Notes: generated by a model not told the origin, from the letters alone. A stretch of DNA of 10,475 nucleotides from Actinomycetota bacterium (GCA_018268545.1 JAFDWI010000010.1:1-10475); one strand, 5' to 3'; shown: positions 1 to 5,870, counted from the stretch's first letter. A program made the numbers and translations.

Positions 1-870
1 CAGCTTCATCAGCGGGTTCACCTGGGTGCGCCGGGCATGCAGGATCCGGTGGAAACGATCCGCGCTCGGGATCTCGGCGGCACCCGCACGGTTCATCGTC
101 ACGTCGCCGTGGCCTTCGAGCAGGCTCATCAGACCGCTCAGATGCTCGAGCGCGTCACGCTGCTCGGGCGACGCGAACACCACCGCGAGGCCGCCGTCGT
201 CGAGCGGGTTCCGACCGTGGCGGAACTCGTCGACCGCACGGTTGAGACTGGCGAGGATCCGGCCCGGGTCCGGGTCGAGCGCCGAGAACGTCGTCTCGAC
301 CAGACCGAGGAAATGCTCCCGCATCCACGGCACACCGGTGAACTGCGCCCGGTGCGTCAACTCGTGCAACGCCAACCACAGACGGAACTCCTCGGGCGGA
401 AACGCGAACCGTCGCTCGAGGCTCAACACGTTCGGTCCCACGAAGTACACGATGTCCTGATCTTCGGGGTTCTCGTCCTCGATGACCAGCAGGTCGTACT
501 GGCCGAGCACCCGCCGCGACATCCAACCCAGGAACATCCCGAGTTCGGCGCCGGCGACCCGTCGGGCCAACGACGCACCCGGCCCCGCCGCCATGCGCTC
601 TCCCAGACGGTCACTCAACGGGCGCAACAACCGCTGGAACGACGCCACGTTCGCACGCACCCACCCGGGCCGATCGGTGACCCGGGCACGCGCCGCGCCC
701 GCCAGGCTCACCAACCCCGTCTCGGCGGCGACCGCCGCTTCGGCCTCGACCGTGAAACGTTCGAAATCCGGGGTCAACGACGCGTAATGGTACGAACGCG
801 AGAACGGCTCGATCCCCACCGACCGGACGGCGACGGACTCCGCGGTGGCCCAGTCGATCACCTCAGGCAC
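1..870 (-). CDS. Zinc-dependent metalloprotease-like protein, DUF2342/zincin_2 family (3' end beyond window)
   Basis: A GTG-started frame of 290 codons runs without a stop to the left edge, so the C-terminus is missing. The sequence has a zincin HExxH motif, HELTH at residues 169-173 (LALHELTHRAQF), then VPWMREHF and a later EGHGDVTMN at 252-260. This pattern fits the actinobacterial DUF2342 (zincin_2) family, one branch of which is labelled 'coenzyme F420 biosynthesis associated'. The family's substrate is unknown; the motif implies zinc binding and possible peptidase activity, which is inference. No signal peptide is seen, so it is probably cytoplasmic. The GTG at 870 lies 36 nt after the stop of the small membrane-protein gene, with only a weak G-rich stretch (GGGGG, 7 nt before) as ribosome site. 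A second in-frame GTG at codon 4 is an alternative start. It is probably cotranscribed with the small gene upstream. Confidence 0.85.
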   Translation of the reverse strand, partial: MPEVIDWATAESVAVRSVGIEPFSRSYHYASLTPDFERFTVEAEAAVAAETGLVSLAGAARARVTDRPGWVRANVASFQRLLRPLSDRLGERMAAGPGASLARRVAGAELGMFLGWMSRRVLGQYDLLVIEDENPEDQDIVYFVGPNVLSLERRFAFPPEEFRLWLALHELTHRAQFTGVPWMREHFLGLVETTFSALDPDPGRILASLNRAVDEFRHGRNPLDDGGLAVVFASPEQRDALEHLSGLMSLLEGHGDVTMNRAGAAEIPSADRFHRILHARRTQVNPLMKL

Positions 871-906
871 GACGGAACCCCCATCTCCGAAGGCGCGACG
901 AACAGG

Positions 907-1074
907 TCAGCGGCGGCGAAGCGGGCCGGGAAGCGGGAACTTGCCCGGCGGGTACTGCGGGCGTACCACCTTGACCAGGTAGCCGATCCCGAGGACCGCC
1001 AACAATGCGATGACCCCGGCGACGATGAACGGCGCAATCCAGAACGTCCAGACCACAGCTCCGAGAACGACCAT
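907..1074 (-). CDS. Small hydrophobic membrane protein, 55 aa, unknown function
   Basis: An ATG frame of 55 codons ends in TGA at 907-909. Residues 2-37 are almost wholly hydrophobic (VVLGAVVWTFWIAPFIV, then AGVIALLAVLGIGYLV), enough for one long or two short membrane helices. They are followed by a basic, proline-rich tail (VVRPQYPPGKFPLPGPLRRR) that would be cytoplasmic by the positive-inside rule. I do not recognise a family. Support for it being real: it fills the gap between rsrA and the DUF2342 gene in the same orientation, its hydrophobicity pattern is coherent, and its ATG sits 6 nt after a TAGGGT hexamer, the same arrangement seen before sigR. Its stop is 36 nt before the downstream GTG start, consistent with a two-gene unit. 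It could be chance open frame in G+C-rich DNA, but the membrane-like composition argues against that. Confidence 0.65.
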   Translation of the reverse strand: MVVLGAVVWTFWIAPFIVAGVIALLAVLGIGYLVKVVRPQYPPGKFPLPGPLRRR

Positions 1075-1080
1075 CCCGCC

Positions 1081-1086
1081 ACCCTA
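1081..1086 (-). promoter_or_regulatory. Putative -10 element of small membrane-protein gene (leaderless)
   Basis: TAGGGT on the minus strand ends 6 nt before the ATG at 1074, so transcription would begin at or next to the start codon. A TTGGGA at 1107-1112 is the nearest -35-like sequence, but the 20-nt spacing is long. The match rests mainly on position and on the identical hexamer before sigR. Confidence 0.4.
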
Positions 1087-1141
1087 TCGCCCCCACGAGG
1101 GACCGATCCCAACCCGGGGCCGACCGCACCGACCCGGCACG

Positions 1142-1489
1142 TCACGTCTCGACGCGTCGGCCGCCGTCGTCGTCGCAGTCGCGCAAGGCCCGAGCGACCC
1201 GTTCCCGCAGCGCCTCGGGCGCCTCACACTGGCACGTGCGGGCGATCAACCGACGCAGTTCGACCTCGAAGTCGTACGCCGACAGGCATCCCCCACACGC
1301 CTCGACGTGCAGGCGGATCCGCTCGCGACGTTCGACGGTGAGCTCCCCGTCGAGGTACTCGTACAGGTCCCGCAGTGCCTCACGGCAGTCCTGCTCGGAC
1401 ATACCCTCGGCACACAACCCGACCGGGGCCGGCATCGTGTCGAACCGGTCGGCCGCCGAAGGATCATCGAAGTCGCTGTGTTCACTCAT
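1142..1489 (-). CDS. rsrA: Zinc-binding anti-sigma factor, RsrA-like (mycothiol/thiol redox sensor)
   Basis: This 115-residue protein has the zinc anti-sigma (ZAS) signature HxxxCxxC at H61-C65-C68 (HVEACGGC), preceded by C35 in QDCREALRDLYEYLDGEL, which aligns with the TDCSEVLDHLYEFLD region of Streptomyces RsrA. A CQC pair at 86-88 occupies the place of RsrA's CC. In the known system the reduced, zinc-bound protein sequesters SigR; disulfide stress forms a trigger disulfide, ejects zinc and releases the sigma factor. By alignment the trigger pair here would be C35 and C68 (inference). The ATG overlaps the sigR stop as ATGA, fixing the start and implying translational coupling. The resulting N-terminus is about 24 residues longer than in Streptomyces and carries an additional C26; an internal M30 (MSEQDC) would give a shorter form but lacks the coupling. 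Cytoplasmic. Confidence 0.92.
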   Translation of the reverse strand: MSEHSDFDDPSAADRFDTMPAPVGLCAEGMSEQDCREALRDLYEYLDGELTVERRERIRLHVEACGGCLSAYDFEVELRRLIARTCQCEAPEALRERVARALRDCDDDGGRRVET

Positions 1490-2082
1490 TGAGATGCCGG
1501 TTCCTTGGGCGGGGCGAAACGGTCACCCGTGATTCCTCGATCGACTGCGTAGTCGTACAACGCCTTCTGCAGTGCTTTTCTTCCACGATGCAACCGGCTC
1601 ATCACCGTACCGATCGGCACGTCCAGGATGTCGGCGATTTCGGCATACGAGAACCCTTCGACGTCGGAGAGCAACACGGCGATCCGGAAATTCTCCGGCA
1701 ACGACTCCAACGCTTCGACCACCTCGCCGTCGCCGAGGCGGCTCATCAGGTTGTCCTCGGCGCTCACGCCGAGACCCTGACCGGCCGCGCCCTGCACCCG
1801 TCGATACAGGTACAGGTCCTCCAGATCGTCCAATTCGGTCTCGGCGGGTCGCCGCTGCTTGGCCCGGTAGGTGTTGATGAACGTGTTGGTGAGGATCCGG
1901 TACATCCACGCCTTGAGGTTCGTGCCCTCGGTGAACCCACCAAAGCCCCGGTAGGCCCGCAGGTACGCCTCGGAAACCAGATCCTCCGCGTCGGCCGGGT
2001 TGCGCGTCATCCGCAGCGCCGCGGAATACAGCGACGACATCAGTGGCATCGCGGCTTCCTCGAAATTCGCCTGGTCTGCCAT
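1486..2082 (-). CDS. sigR: ECF RNA polymerase sigma factor, SigR/SigH type
   Basis: This 198-residue sigma-70 family protein has region 2 at about residues 10-75 (ALRMTRNPADAEDLVSEAY, then the region 2.4-like TNLKAWMYRILTNTFINTYR) and region 4 at about 123-176 (LESLPENFRIAVLLSDVEGF, SYAEIADILDVPIGTVMSRLHRGR), the latter with the helix-turn-helix that reads the -35 element. There is no region 1.1 or 3, as usual for ECF sigma factors. The partner gene is an RsrA-type zinc anti-sigma factor overlapping by four bases, which places it in the SigR/SigH (ECF12) group directing the thiol-oxidative stress regulon in actinobacteria. ATG at 2082 follows TAGGGT by 8 nt with no Shine-Dalgarno, suggesting a leaderless transcript from inside the end of holB. 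I looked for a GGAAT...GTT autoregulatory SigR promoter within about 60 nt upstream and did not see one. Confidence 0.95.
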   Translation of the reverse strand: MADQANFEEAAMPLMSSLYSAALRMTRNPADAEDLVSEAYLRAYRGFGGFTEGTNLKAWMYRILTNTFINTYRAKQRRPAETELDDLEDLYLYRRVQGAAGQGLGVSAEDNLMSRLGDGEVVEALESLPENFRIAVLLSDVEGFSYAEIADILDVPIGTVMSRLHRGRKALQKALYDYAVDRGITGDRFAPPKEPASQ

Positions 2083-2090
2083 CGGCGCCG

Positions 2091-2096
2091 ACCCTA
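2091..2096 (-). promoter_or_regulatory. Putative -10 element of sigR, overlapping the holB stop codon
   Basis: TAGGGT lies 8 nt before the sigR ATG, and its first three bases are the TAG stop codon of holB. No good -35 is visible; TTCCGT at 2117-2122 is the nearest candidate but at 20-nt spacing. Assigned from position and from its similarity to the other leaderless-type starts here. Confidence 0.4.
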
Positions 2097-3182
2097 CCCG
2101 CGGCGTGCGCCCAGCGACGGAAGGTCCCAGAACAGCACCGTGAGCGCCAACTCCTCGTTCGGGTTCATCGCCAACACCGTCGCGGTTCGGCCGATCGCAT
2201 CGACCGCGTCGAGCAGCGGCCCCGGGCCGGGCGCGTCGACCGCCGCGTCCAGGTAGACCCGGGAGAGCACCGTGCAGCCCAGGCGCAACTCGCTCAGGCG
2301 ACTCTGGCGTTCGATGCGTTTGTGCCGCGCGGCCAACGATTTGCGTCGCCCCACCGTCGCGGTCATGCCGTACGCCTCGACCTCGTCGTCGAAGGTGGCG
2401 AGTTCGGCTGCGTGCGCGGCCACGACCGGGGCGGAGGCATCGTCGAGCATCGCCCGCAGTTCACCGACCAGACGGGTCGCCGTCGCCCCGGTCCCGTCCA
2501 GTTGCACCGGAACGGCCTTCCAGGCATCCAGGCGCAACCCGAGGCGGTCGTCGGTGGCCAGGATCCGGGCCCGCTCCAGGCTCCCCCCGGCCGAAGCGAC
2601 CGCCAGGTCCGCCCGCTCGGGGTCGACCCCCTCGCCGATCAGGACCGCACGCAACACGGTCGGATCCAGGGCCGAGAAGTCGATGCGCACACAACGTGAC
2701 GCGATCGCCGACTGGCTCGGTGGGACGTTCCGCGCCACCAACACGATCACGGTGCGATCCGGTGGCTCCTCGATCGTCTTGAGGAGCGCGCCGACCGCGG
2801 TGTCGTTCGCCGAGTCGAACCCGATCGCCGCGACGATCTTCCGGTTCGCCTCCACTGGTGACCCGAACGCCTCACGGATCACCGCGGACGCCTCGGTCTC
2901 ACCGTCGGTGCCGCCGCGCCCGCCCCGGAAGATCGCACCGTCCGGTTCGATCACGACCAGATCAGGGTGATGTTCGGCCGCAGCAAGGCGGCGGTGTCGC
3001 TCGGCCGACTCCGGCGACGCCGCGGACGCGGCGAACAACTCCCCGGCAAACGCACGCAACGCCGCGCGCTTGCCGGACCCTTCCGGGCCGACGAACAGGT
3101 ACGCGTGCACCGGATGCTCGACCGCCGCGCGCAGACGCTGCAACGCAGCCGGTTGGCCGGGCACCAGGTCCCACCCGGTCAC
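2094..3182 (-). CDS. holB: DNA polymerase III subunit delta' (clamp-loader)
   Basis: This AAA+ clamp-loader subunit is 362 residues from the GTG at 3182. Visible landmarks are the N-terminal GWDLVPGQPAALQRL, a Walker A-like GPEGSGKR at 32-39, ALLKTIEEPP at 131-140 and SRC at 162-164, the delta'/tau family motif carrying the arginine finger. In the holoenzyme it helps load the beta clamp onto primed DNA. The four zinc-module cysteines typical of delta' (CxxCxxC before HPD) are absent: the corresponding stretch is AASPESAERHRRLAAAEHHPDL. An ATG at 3215 would add 11 residues, but its A is also the last base of the tRNA CCA end and no Shine-Dalgarno precedes it. The GTG at 3182 has GAAGGTGA just upstream and matches the usual delta' N-terminus, so I prefer it. 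The stop is shared with the sigR -10 hexamer. Confidence 0.9.
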   Translation of the reverse strand: MTGWDLVPGQPAALQRLRAAVEHPVHAYLFVGPEGSGKRAALRAFAGELFAASAASPESAERHRRLAAAEHHPDLVVIEPDGAIFRGGRGGTDGETEASAVIREAFGSPVEANRKIVAAIGFDSANDTAVGALLKTIEEPPDRTVIVLVARNVPPSQSAIASRCVRIDFSALDPTVLRAVLIGEGVDPERADLAVASAGGSLERARILATDDRLGLRLDAWKAVPVQLDGTGATATRLVGELRAMLDDASAPVVAAHAAELATFDDEVEAYGMTATVGRRKSLAARHKRIERQSRLSELRLGCTVLSRVYLDAAVDAPGPGPLLDAVDAIGRTATVLAMNPNEELALTVLFWDLPSLGARRG

Positions 3183-3214
3183 CGCATCACCTTCGAAGGT
3201 CGCGGCGGTCGCCA

Positions 3215-3290
3215 TGGAGCCCGGGAGGAGAATCGAACTCCTGACCTATTCATTACGAGTGAATTGCTCTACCGACTGAGCTACCCGGGC
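3215..3290 (-). tRNA. tRNA-Thr (anticodon CGT)
   Basis: A full cloverleaf can be drawn on the minus strand: acceptor GCCCGGG pairs with CCCGGGC; D arm GCTC...GAGC; anticodon stem ATTCA/TGAAT with loop CTCGTAA, anticodon CGT, reading the Thr codon ACG; T arm AGGAG-TTCGATT-CTCCT; discriminator T; and an encoded CCA. The loop and flanking bases resemble Thr tRNAs of other bacteria. It is 76 nt including CCA (mature body 3218-3290). The final A of CCA is also the first base of an upstream in-frame ATG of holB. Confidence 0.97.
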
Positions 3291-3303
3291 ACGGGAACGC
3301 GCA

Positions 3304-3309
3304 AATCTA
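3304..3309 (-). promoter_or_regulatory. Putative -10 element of tRNA-Thr
   Basis: TAGATT lies 13 nt upstream of the tRNA 5' end on the minus strand, giving an expected 5' leader of about 6-7 nt. No convincing -35 sits at 17-18 nt (TTCGCC at 18 is weak). TAGATT also occurs before the 4288-5133 lipoprotein and inside the tmk 5' end. Confidence 0.45.
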
Positions 3310-3337
3310 ATCGAATCCGACCCGACGGGCGAAGCGA

Positions 3338-3352
3338 GCCGCCCGCGGCGGC
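3338..3352 (-). terminator. Possible terminator hairpin after lipoprotein 1
   Basis: GCCGCC-CGC-GGCGGC forms a perfect 6-bp G+C stem with a 3-nt loop, about 31 nt after the stop of the 3384-4202 gene and before the tRNA promoter. There is no T-run after it, so it would be a tail-less terminator at best; a chance palindrome in G+C-rich DNA is possible. Confidence 0.3.
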
Positions 3353-3383
3353 CCCGTGCGTCGCCACGATCCGACCGGAGCGT

Positions 3384-4202
3384 TCAGTTGCCCTGGAGGC
3401 GGCCGATGTCGCTCTGGATCCGCTGCGCCAGACGGGACTCCAGGTTGTAGTCGACCGGGACGACCTGCCCGGTGAGCGGATCGATCCCGTCAACGGTCGT
3501 GATCGACACGTACACGGCGTGGGTCTGGAACATGCGGACGTGACCGACCATCGAGACCTGCCCGGCGAGCTTGCCACCGGATACGGTCATGTTCATCGTC
3601 ATCACCAGACCCTCGTCGCCGTAGTGGTGGTCGGGCGTGGCATCCAGGGTCATGTCGATCTGGCCACTCACGGCCGGGTCGGGAACCGTGATGGTCTTGC
3701 ATTCGTTGATCGCCTCGATCAGCTTCTCGAGCTGGGAGTCGGTCATGAGGAAATCGCTGCCGTCACCGAGTTCGACCGCGACCCGCCGAGAAATAGGATC
3801 TTCGAACAGGCGTCCGACGTCGATGTCACCCTGGGACCCCGCCGTGCTGTAGGCGACCGTGAACAGCTGCGACGACTTGGTGGTCAACTTGTAGTACTCG
3901 GGACACGCGTCCTTGACCGCGGCATCCCAGTCCTTGTCCGACTGGCTCGTCGAACCGTCGTCGGGAACCTCGACGTAGCCGACACCGATCTCATCCGCGG
4001 TCGGCAACAATGCGGTGAGCTGTGCGCTCGTCACCGCGTGTGCCGCGGTCGTGGGTGGCGCCGTCGACGCCGCCCCGCCGAAGTCGGGAAGGGAGGAGGT
4101 GGTCGGGCCGTGGCCGGCACCGACGGTCGTCGAACACGACGACGCGACCAGCATCGTCACCACGCAGCACGCAAGACGGGACCGCCGAGACCATCTGATC
4201 AC
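3384..4202 (-). CDS. Secreted lipoprotein 1 (paralogue of 4288-5133), unknown function
   Basis: From the GTG at 4202 this is a 272-residue protein with a short basic start (VIRWSRRSR), a hydrophobic core (LACCVVTMLVAS) and a lipobox-like ASSC with the lipidated Cys at 23. The mature part has a Ser/Thr/Ala/Pro-rich linker, then HAVTSAQLTALLPTADEIG, CPE (C100), a second cysteine in NECKT (C168) and the terminus GRLQGN. These landmarks recur in the same order in the next gene upstream, so the two are tandem paralogues. The only two cysteines of the mature domain are the conserved ones and probably form a disulfide (inference). The shape recalls actinobacterial extracellular sensor-like lipoproteins, such as PknH-type domains, but I cannot assign it. 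The open frame extends upstream to 4355, but the longer start would bury the signal peptide. GTG 4202 has TTGTGC-17-TATGTT positioned 6 nt before it. Confidence 0.8.
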   Translation of the reverse strand: MIRWSRRSRLACCVVTMLVASSCSTTVGAGHGPTTSSLPDFGGAASTAPPTTAAHAVTSAQLTALLPTADEIGVGYVEVPDDGSTSQSDKDWDAAVKDACPEYYKLTTKSSQLFTVAYSTAGSQGDIDVGRLFEDPISRRVAVELGDGSDFLMTDSQLEKLIEAINECKTITVPDPAVSGQIDMTLDATPDHHYGDEGLVMTMNMTVSGGKLAGQVSMVGHVRMFQTHAVYVSITTVDGIDPLTGQVVPVDYNLESRLAQRIQSDIGRLQGN

Positions 4203-4237
4203 GACCGAAACATACCAGCCGCCGTCTCGACGCACAA
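4203..4237 (-). promoter_or_regulatory. Promoter of lipoprotein 1 (TTGTGC-17-TATGTT, leaderless)
   Basis: On the minus strand TTGTGC (4232-4237) is followed after 17 nt by TATGTT (4209-4214), then TCGGTC and the GTG start at 4202. The spacing is ideal for a housekeeping promoter and places the transcript start at the start codon. This is the main evidence for choosing GTG 4202. Confidence 0.5.
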
Positions 4238-4249
4238 CGGATGTGGTTC

Positions 4250-4278
4250 GGCCCGGAGCGGCACACACCGCCCGGGCC
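4250..4278 (-). terminator. Strong hairpin between the two lipoprotein genes, probable terminator
   Basis: GGCCCGG (4250-4256) pairs perfectly with CCGGGCC (4272-4278), and GCGG (4258-4261) with CCGC (4268-4271). This gives 11 bp with one bulged base (4257) and a 6-nt CACACA loop. It starts 9 nt after the stop of the 4288-5133 gene. There is no T-tract, so it would be a tail-less terminator, a pause site or an RNA-stabilising stem; it lies just upstream of the promoter for lipoprotein 1. Confidence 0.55.
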
Positions 4279-4287
4279 GACATGGGA

Positions 4288-5133
4288 TCAGGACCCCTGG
4301 AGCGACCCGACCGAACCCGCGAGATCCTTGGCAAGCCGATCCACGATGTCCGCATCGACCGGGATCCCTTCCATCGTCGTCGTGTCGACCCCGCCGAACG
4401 CGGAGATCGTCACGCCGACGTCGCCGACCGCGACCATGCGGATGAGGGCGTCGATGACGAGCGGCTTGGGCAGTTCGTCGCTCACCCCCGTCCAGGTCAT
4501 CTTCAGCACTGCACCGAAGTCACCGATCGAATCGTCGGCCTGCATCAACAACGTGCCCGAGAAGGAGATCCCCGACGAGTCGAACTTGACCGTCCCACAC
4601 TTGGAGACACCGTCGACGAGCTTCTTCATCGCCGCCCGATCCGGCACGCTCGAGGACTTCAGGCCCGCCTTGAGCTCGACGCCCACGCTGCGGCCGTCCT
4701 CGGTGTCGAAGTCCCGGCTGACCGTGTTCGGATCCGACGCCGAGTCCTTCGGGGCCTTCATCACGTCGGCCAGCTCCGGACATGCCTGCTTGATCGCATC
4801 GTCGATGGCCGCATCCTCACTGGAACTCTTACCATCGGTGCCGGACACCACGCGATAGTCGCCGCCGACGTCGGCCGCCTTGGGAAGCAGCTTCTCCAGA
4901 TCGGCGGACGTCACCGCCTTGGACGCCTTGGTCGTCGACGTCGACTTCGCCGTCGTGGTCGTCGTCGACTGCGCGTGGGAGGTGGTCGATGATCCCGACG
5001 TGCCTGTCGAAACCGACTTGGAACACGACGCGACGACCAACACCATCGCAACCAGCCCGGTGGACACTGCTCCGATACCCCGACGCGACCGGACACGCGT
5101 CGCAGGGAGCCCGCACTTCATCTGATTCGCCAT
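4288..5133 (-). CDS. Secreted lipoprotein 2 (paralogue of 3384-4202), unknown function
   Basis: This 281-residue protein has a basic N-terminus (MANQMKCGLPATRVRSRRG), a hydrophobic stretch (AVSTGLVAMVLV) and a clear lipobox VVASC with the lipidated cysteine at 37. A Ser/Thr/Lys-rich linker (about 38-69) tethers the domain, which begins AVTSADLEKLLPKAADVG (70-87). It contains CPE (C115), a second Cys in SKCGT (C176) and ends GSLQGS. Apart from the lipid cysteine and C7 in the cytoplasmic leader, C115 and C176 are the only cysteines, matching the pair in the neighbouring paralogue. The protein is expected on the outer face of the membrane; no enzymatic motif is visible. ATG 5133 follows TAGATT by 6 nt without a Shine-Dalgarno; M5 at 5121 is an alternative. 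tmk ends 21 nt upstream. The function is unknown to me. Confidence 0.85.
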   Translation of the reverse strand: MANQMKCGLPATRVRSRRGIGAVSTGLVAMVLVVASCSKSVSTGTSGSSTTSHAQSTTTTTAKSTSTTKASKAVTSADLEKLLPKAADVGGDYRVVSGTDGKSSSEDAAIDDAIKQACPELADVMKAPKDSASDPNTVSRDFDTEDGRSVGVELKAGLKSSSVPDRAAMKKLVDGVSKCGTVKFDSSGISFSGTLLMQADDSIGDFGAVLKMTWTGVSDELPKPLVIDALIRMVAVGDVGVTISAFGGVDTTTMEGIPVDADIVDRLAKDLAGSVGSLQGS

Positions 5134-5139
5134 GGGCCG

Positions 5140-5145
5140 AATCTA
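5140..5145 (-). promoter_or_regulatory. Putative -10 element of lipoprotein 2 (leaderless)
   Basis: TAGATT on the minus strand is separated from the ATG at 5133 by six bases (CGGCCC). It lies in the 21-nt gap after tmk. No -35 match is seen at 17-18 nt, so expression may also come by read-through from tmk. Confidence 0.4.
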
Positions 5146-5154
5146 ACCGCTCGC

Positions 5155-5832
5155 TCACCCCGCGCGGGACCGGCGTGCCGTTCGGTCGACCGCGTCGGAG
5201 ACCGACGCGGCGATCACGTCGATCGGCTGCCCTCCGTCGAGGACCACCCATCGATCCGGGTCGGCCGTCGCGAGCGCCCGGAAACCTTGCCGGACACGCG
5301 CGTGAAAGTCCTCCCCGGCGTCTTCGAGGCGGTCCCGGTCGAGACCCAGGCGACGATCCCGCGTCGCGTCGTCGACCTCGAGCAGTACCACGAGATCCGG
5401 TTCGACGCCGACAGAGCCCCAATTGGACACCCGCGCGACCTCGTCGGGGTCGAGCCCGCGGCCGTACGCCTGATAGGCGACCGACGACGCCGAGAAACGA
5501 TCGCACACCACATCACGCCCCGACGCGAGTGCCGGAGCGATCACCCGTGCCACATGCTCCGCACGCGCCGCGACCATCAACAACAACTCGGTGCGAGGGT
5601 CGAGTTCGCCCGTCGCCGGGTCGAGCAGCACGTCGCGCAACCGCTCCGACAGCGGAGTGCCGCCCGGCTCGCGGGTCAGGACCGCTCCCAACCGATCGGC
5701 GAGCAGACGCGCCTGGGTGGACTTGCCACACGCTTCGCCGCCCTCGAAGACGATGAACCGACCGCGTGAACCGACTGTGGGCGCCTCCGCATTCGACACG
5801 GGCGCCGAATCTAGTGCCGTGTCAGGCAACAT
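5155..5832 (-). CDS. tmk: Thymidylate kinase (dTMP kinase)
   Basis: The protein phosphorylates dTMP to dTDP with ATP, supplying dTTP for replication; cytoplasmic. From ATG 5832 it is 225 residues. Evidence is the P-loop EGGEACGKSTQ at 30-40, TREPGGTPLSERLR, the DRF motif in CDRFSASSVAYQAYGRGL, and a lid region DRDRLEDAGEDFHARV rich in arginine. With no arginine in the P-loop and arginines in the lid, it resembles the E. coli-type (type II) kinase. The N-terminus carries about 24 residues ahead of the conserved RFIVFEGGE, longer than most family members. ATG 5832 has GAGGG a few bases upstream. GTG 5799 (214 aa) is an alternative, since TAGATT lies 8 nt before it. It begins 38 nt after the topA stop and is probably cotranscribed with it. 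Confidence 0.95.
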   Translation of the reverse strand: MLPDTALDSAPVSNAEAPTVGSRGRFIVFEGGEACGKSTQARLLADRLGAVLTREPGGTPLSERLRDVLLDPATGELDPRTELLLMVAARAEHVARVIAPALASGRDVVCDRFSASSVAYQAYGRGLDPDEVARVSNWGSVGVEPDLVVLLEVDDATRDRRLGLDRDRLEDAGEDFHARVRQGFRALATADPDRWVVLDGGQPIDVIAASVSDAVDRTARRSRAG

Positions 5833-5870
5833 GAGCCCTCTGCCAGGACGGCGGGGCCGGCCGACTCGAG

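Noticed and set aside
37..1341. Plus-strand open frame of 434 codons across the metalloprotease, miniprotein and rsrA genes
   Set aside because: Arg/Pro-rich composition with no motif; the minus strand holds HExxH and ZAS motifs over the same bases.
4203..4355. 51-codon upstream extension of lipoprotein 1
   Set aside because: It would place a long Arg/Pro-rich segment before the signal peptide and spans the hairpin at 4250-4278 and the promoter-like TTGTGC-17-TATGTT.
2967..4445. Plus-strand open frame of 492 codons across holB, tRNA-Thr and lipoprotein 1
   Set aside because: It reads straight through a tRNA on the opposite strand and shows no recognisable domain.
5808..5813. TAGATT within the tmk 5' end as a leaderless promoter for GTG 5799
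   Set aside because: Not fully excluded, but no -35 is visible and ATG 5832 has its own GAGGG ribosome-site candidate, so it is given only as an alternative start.
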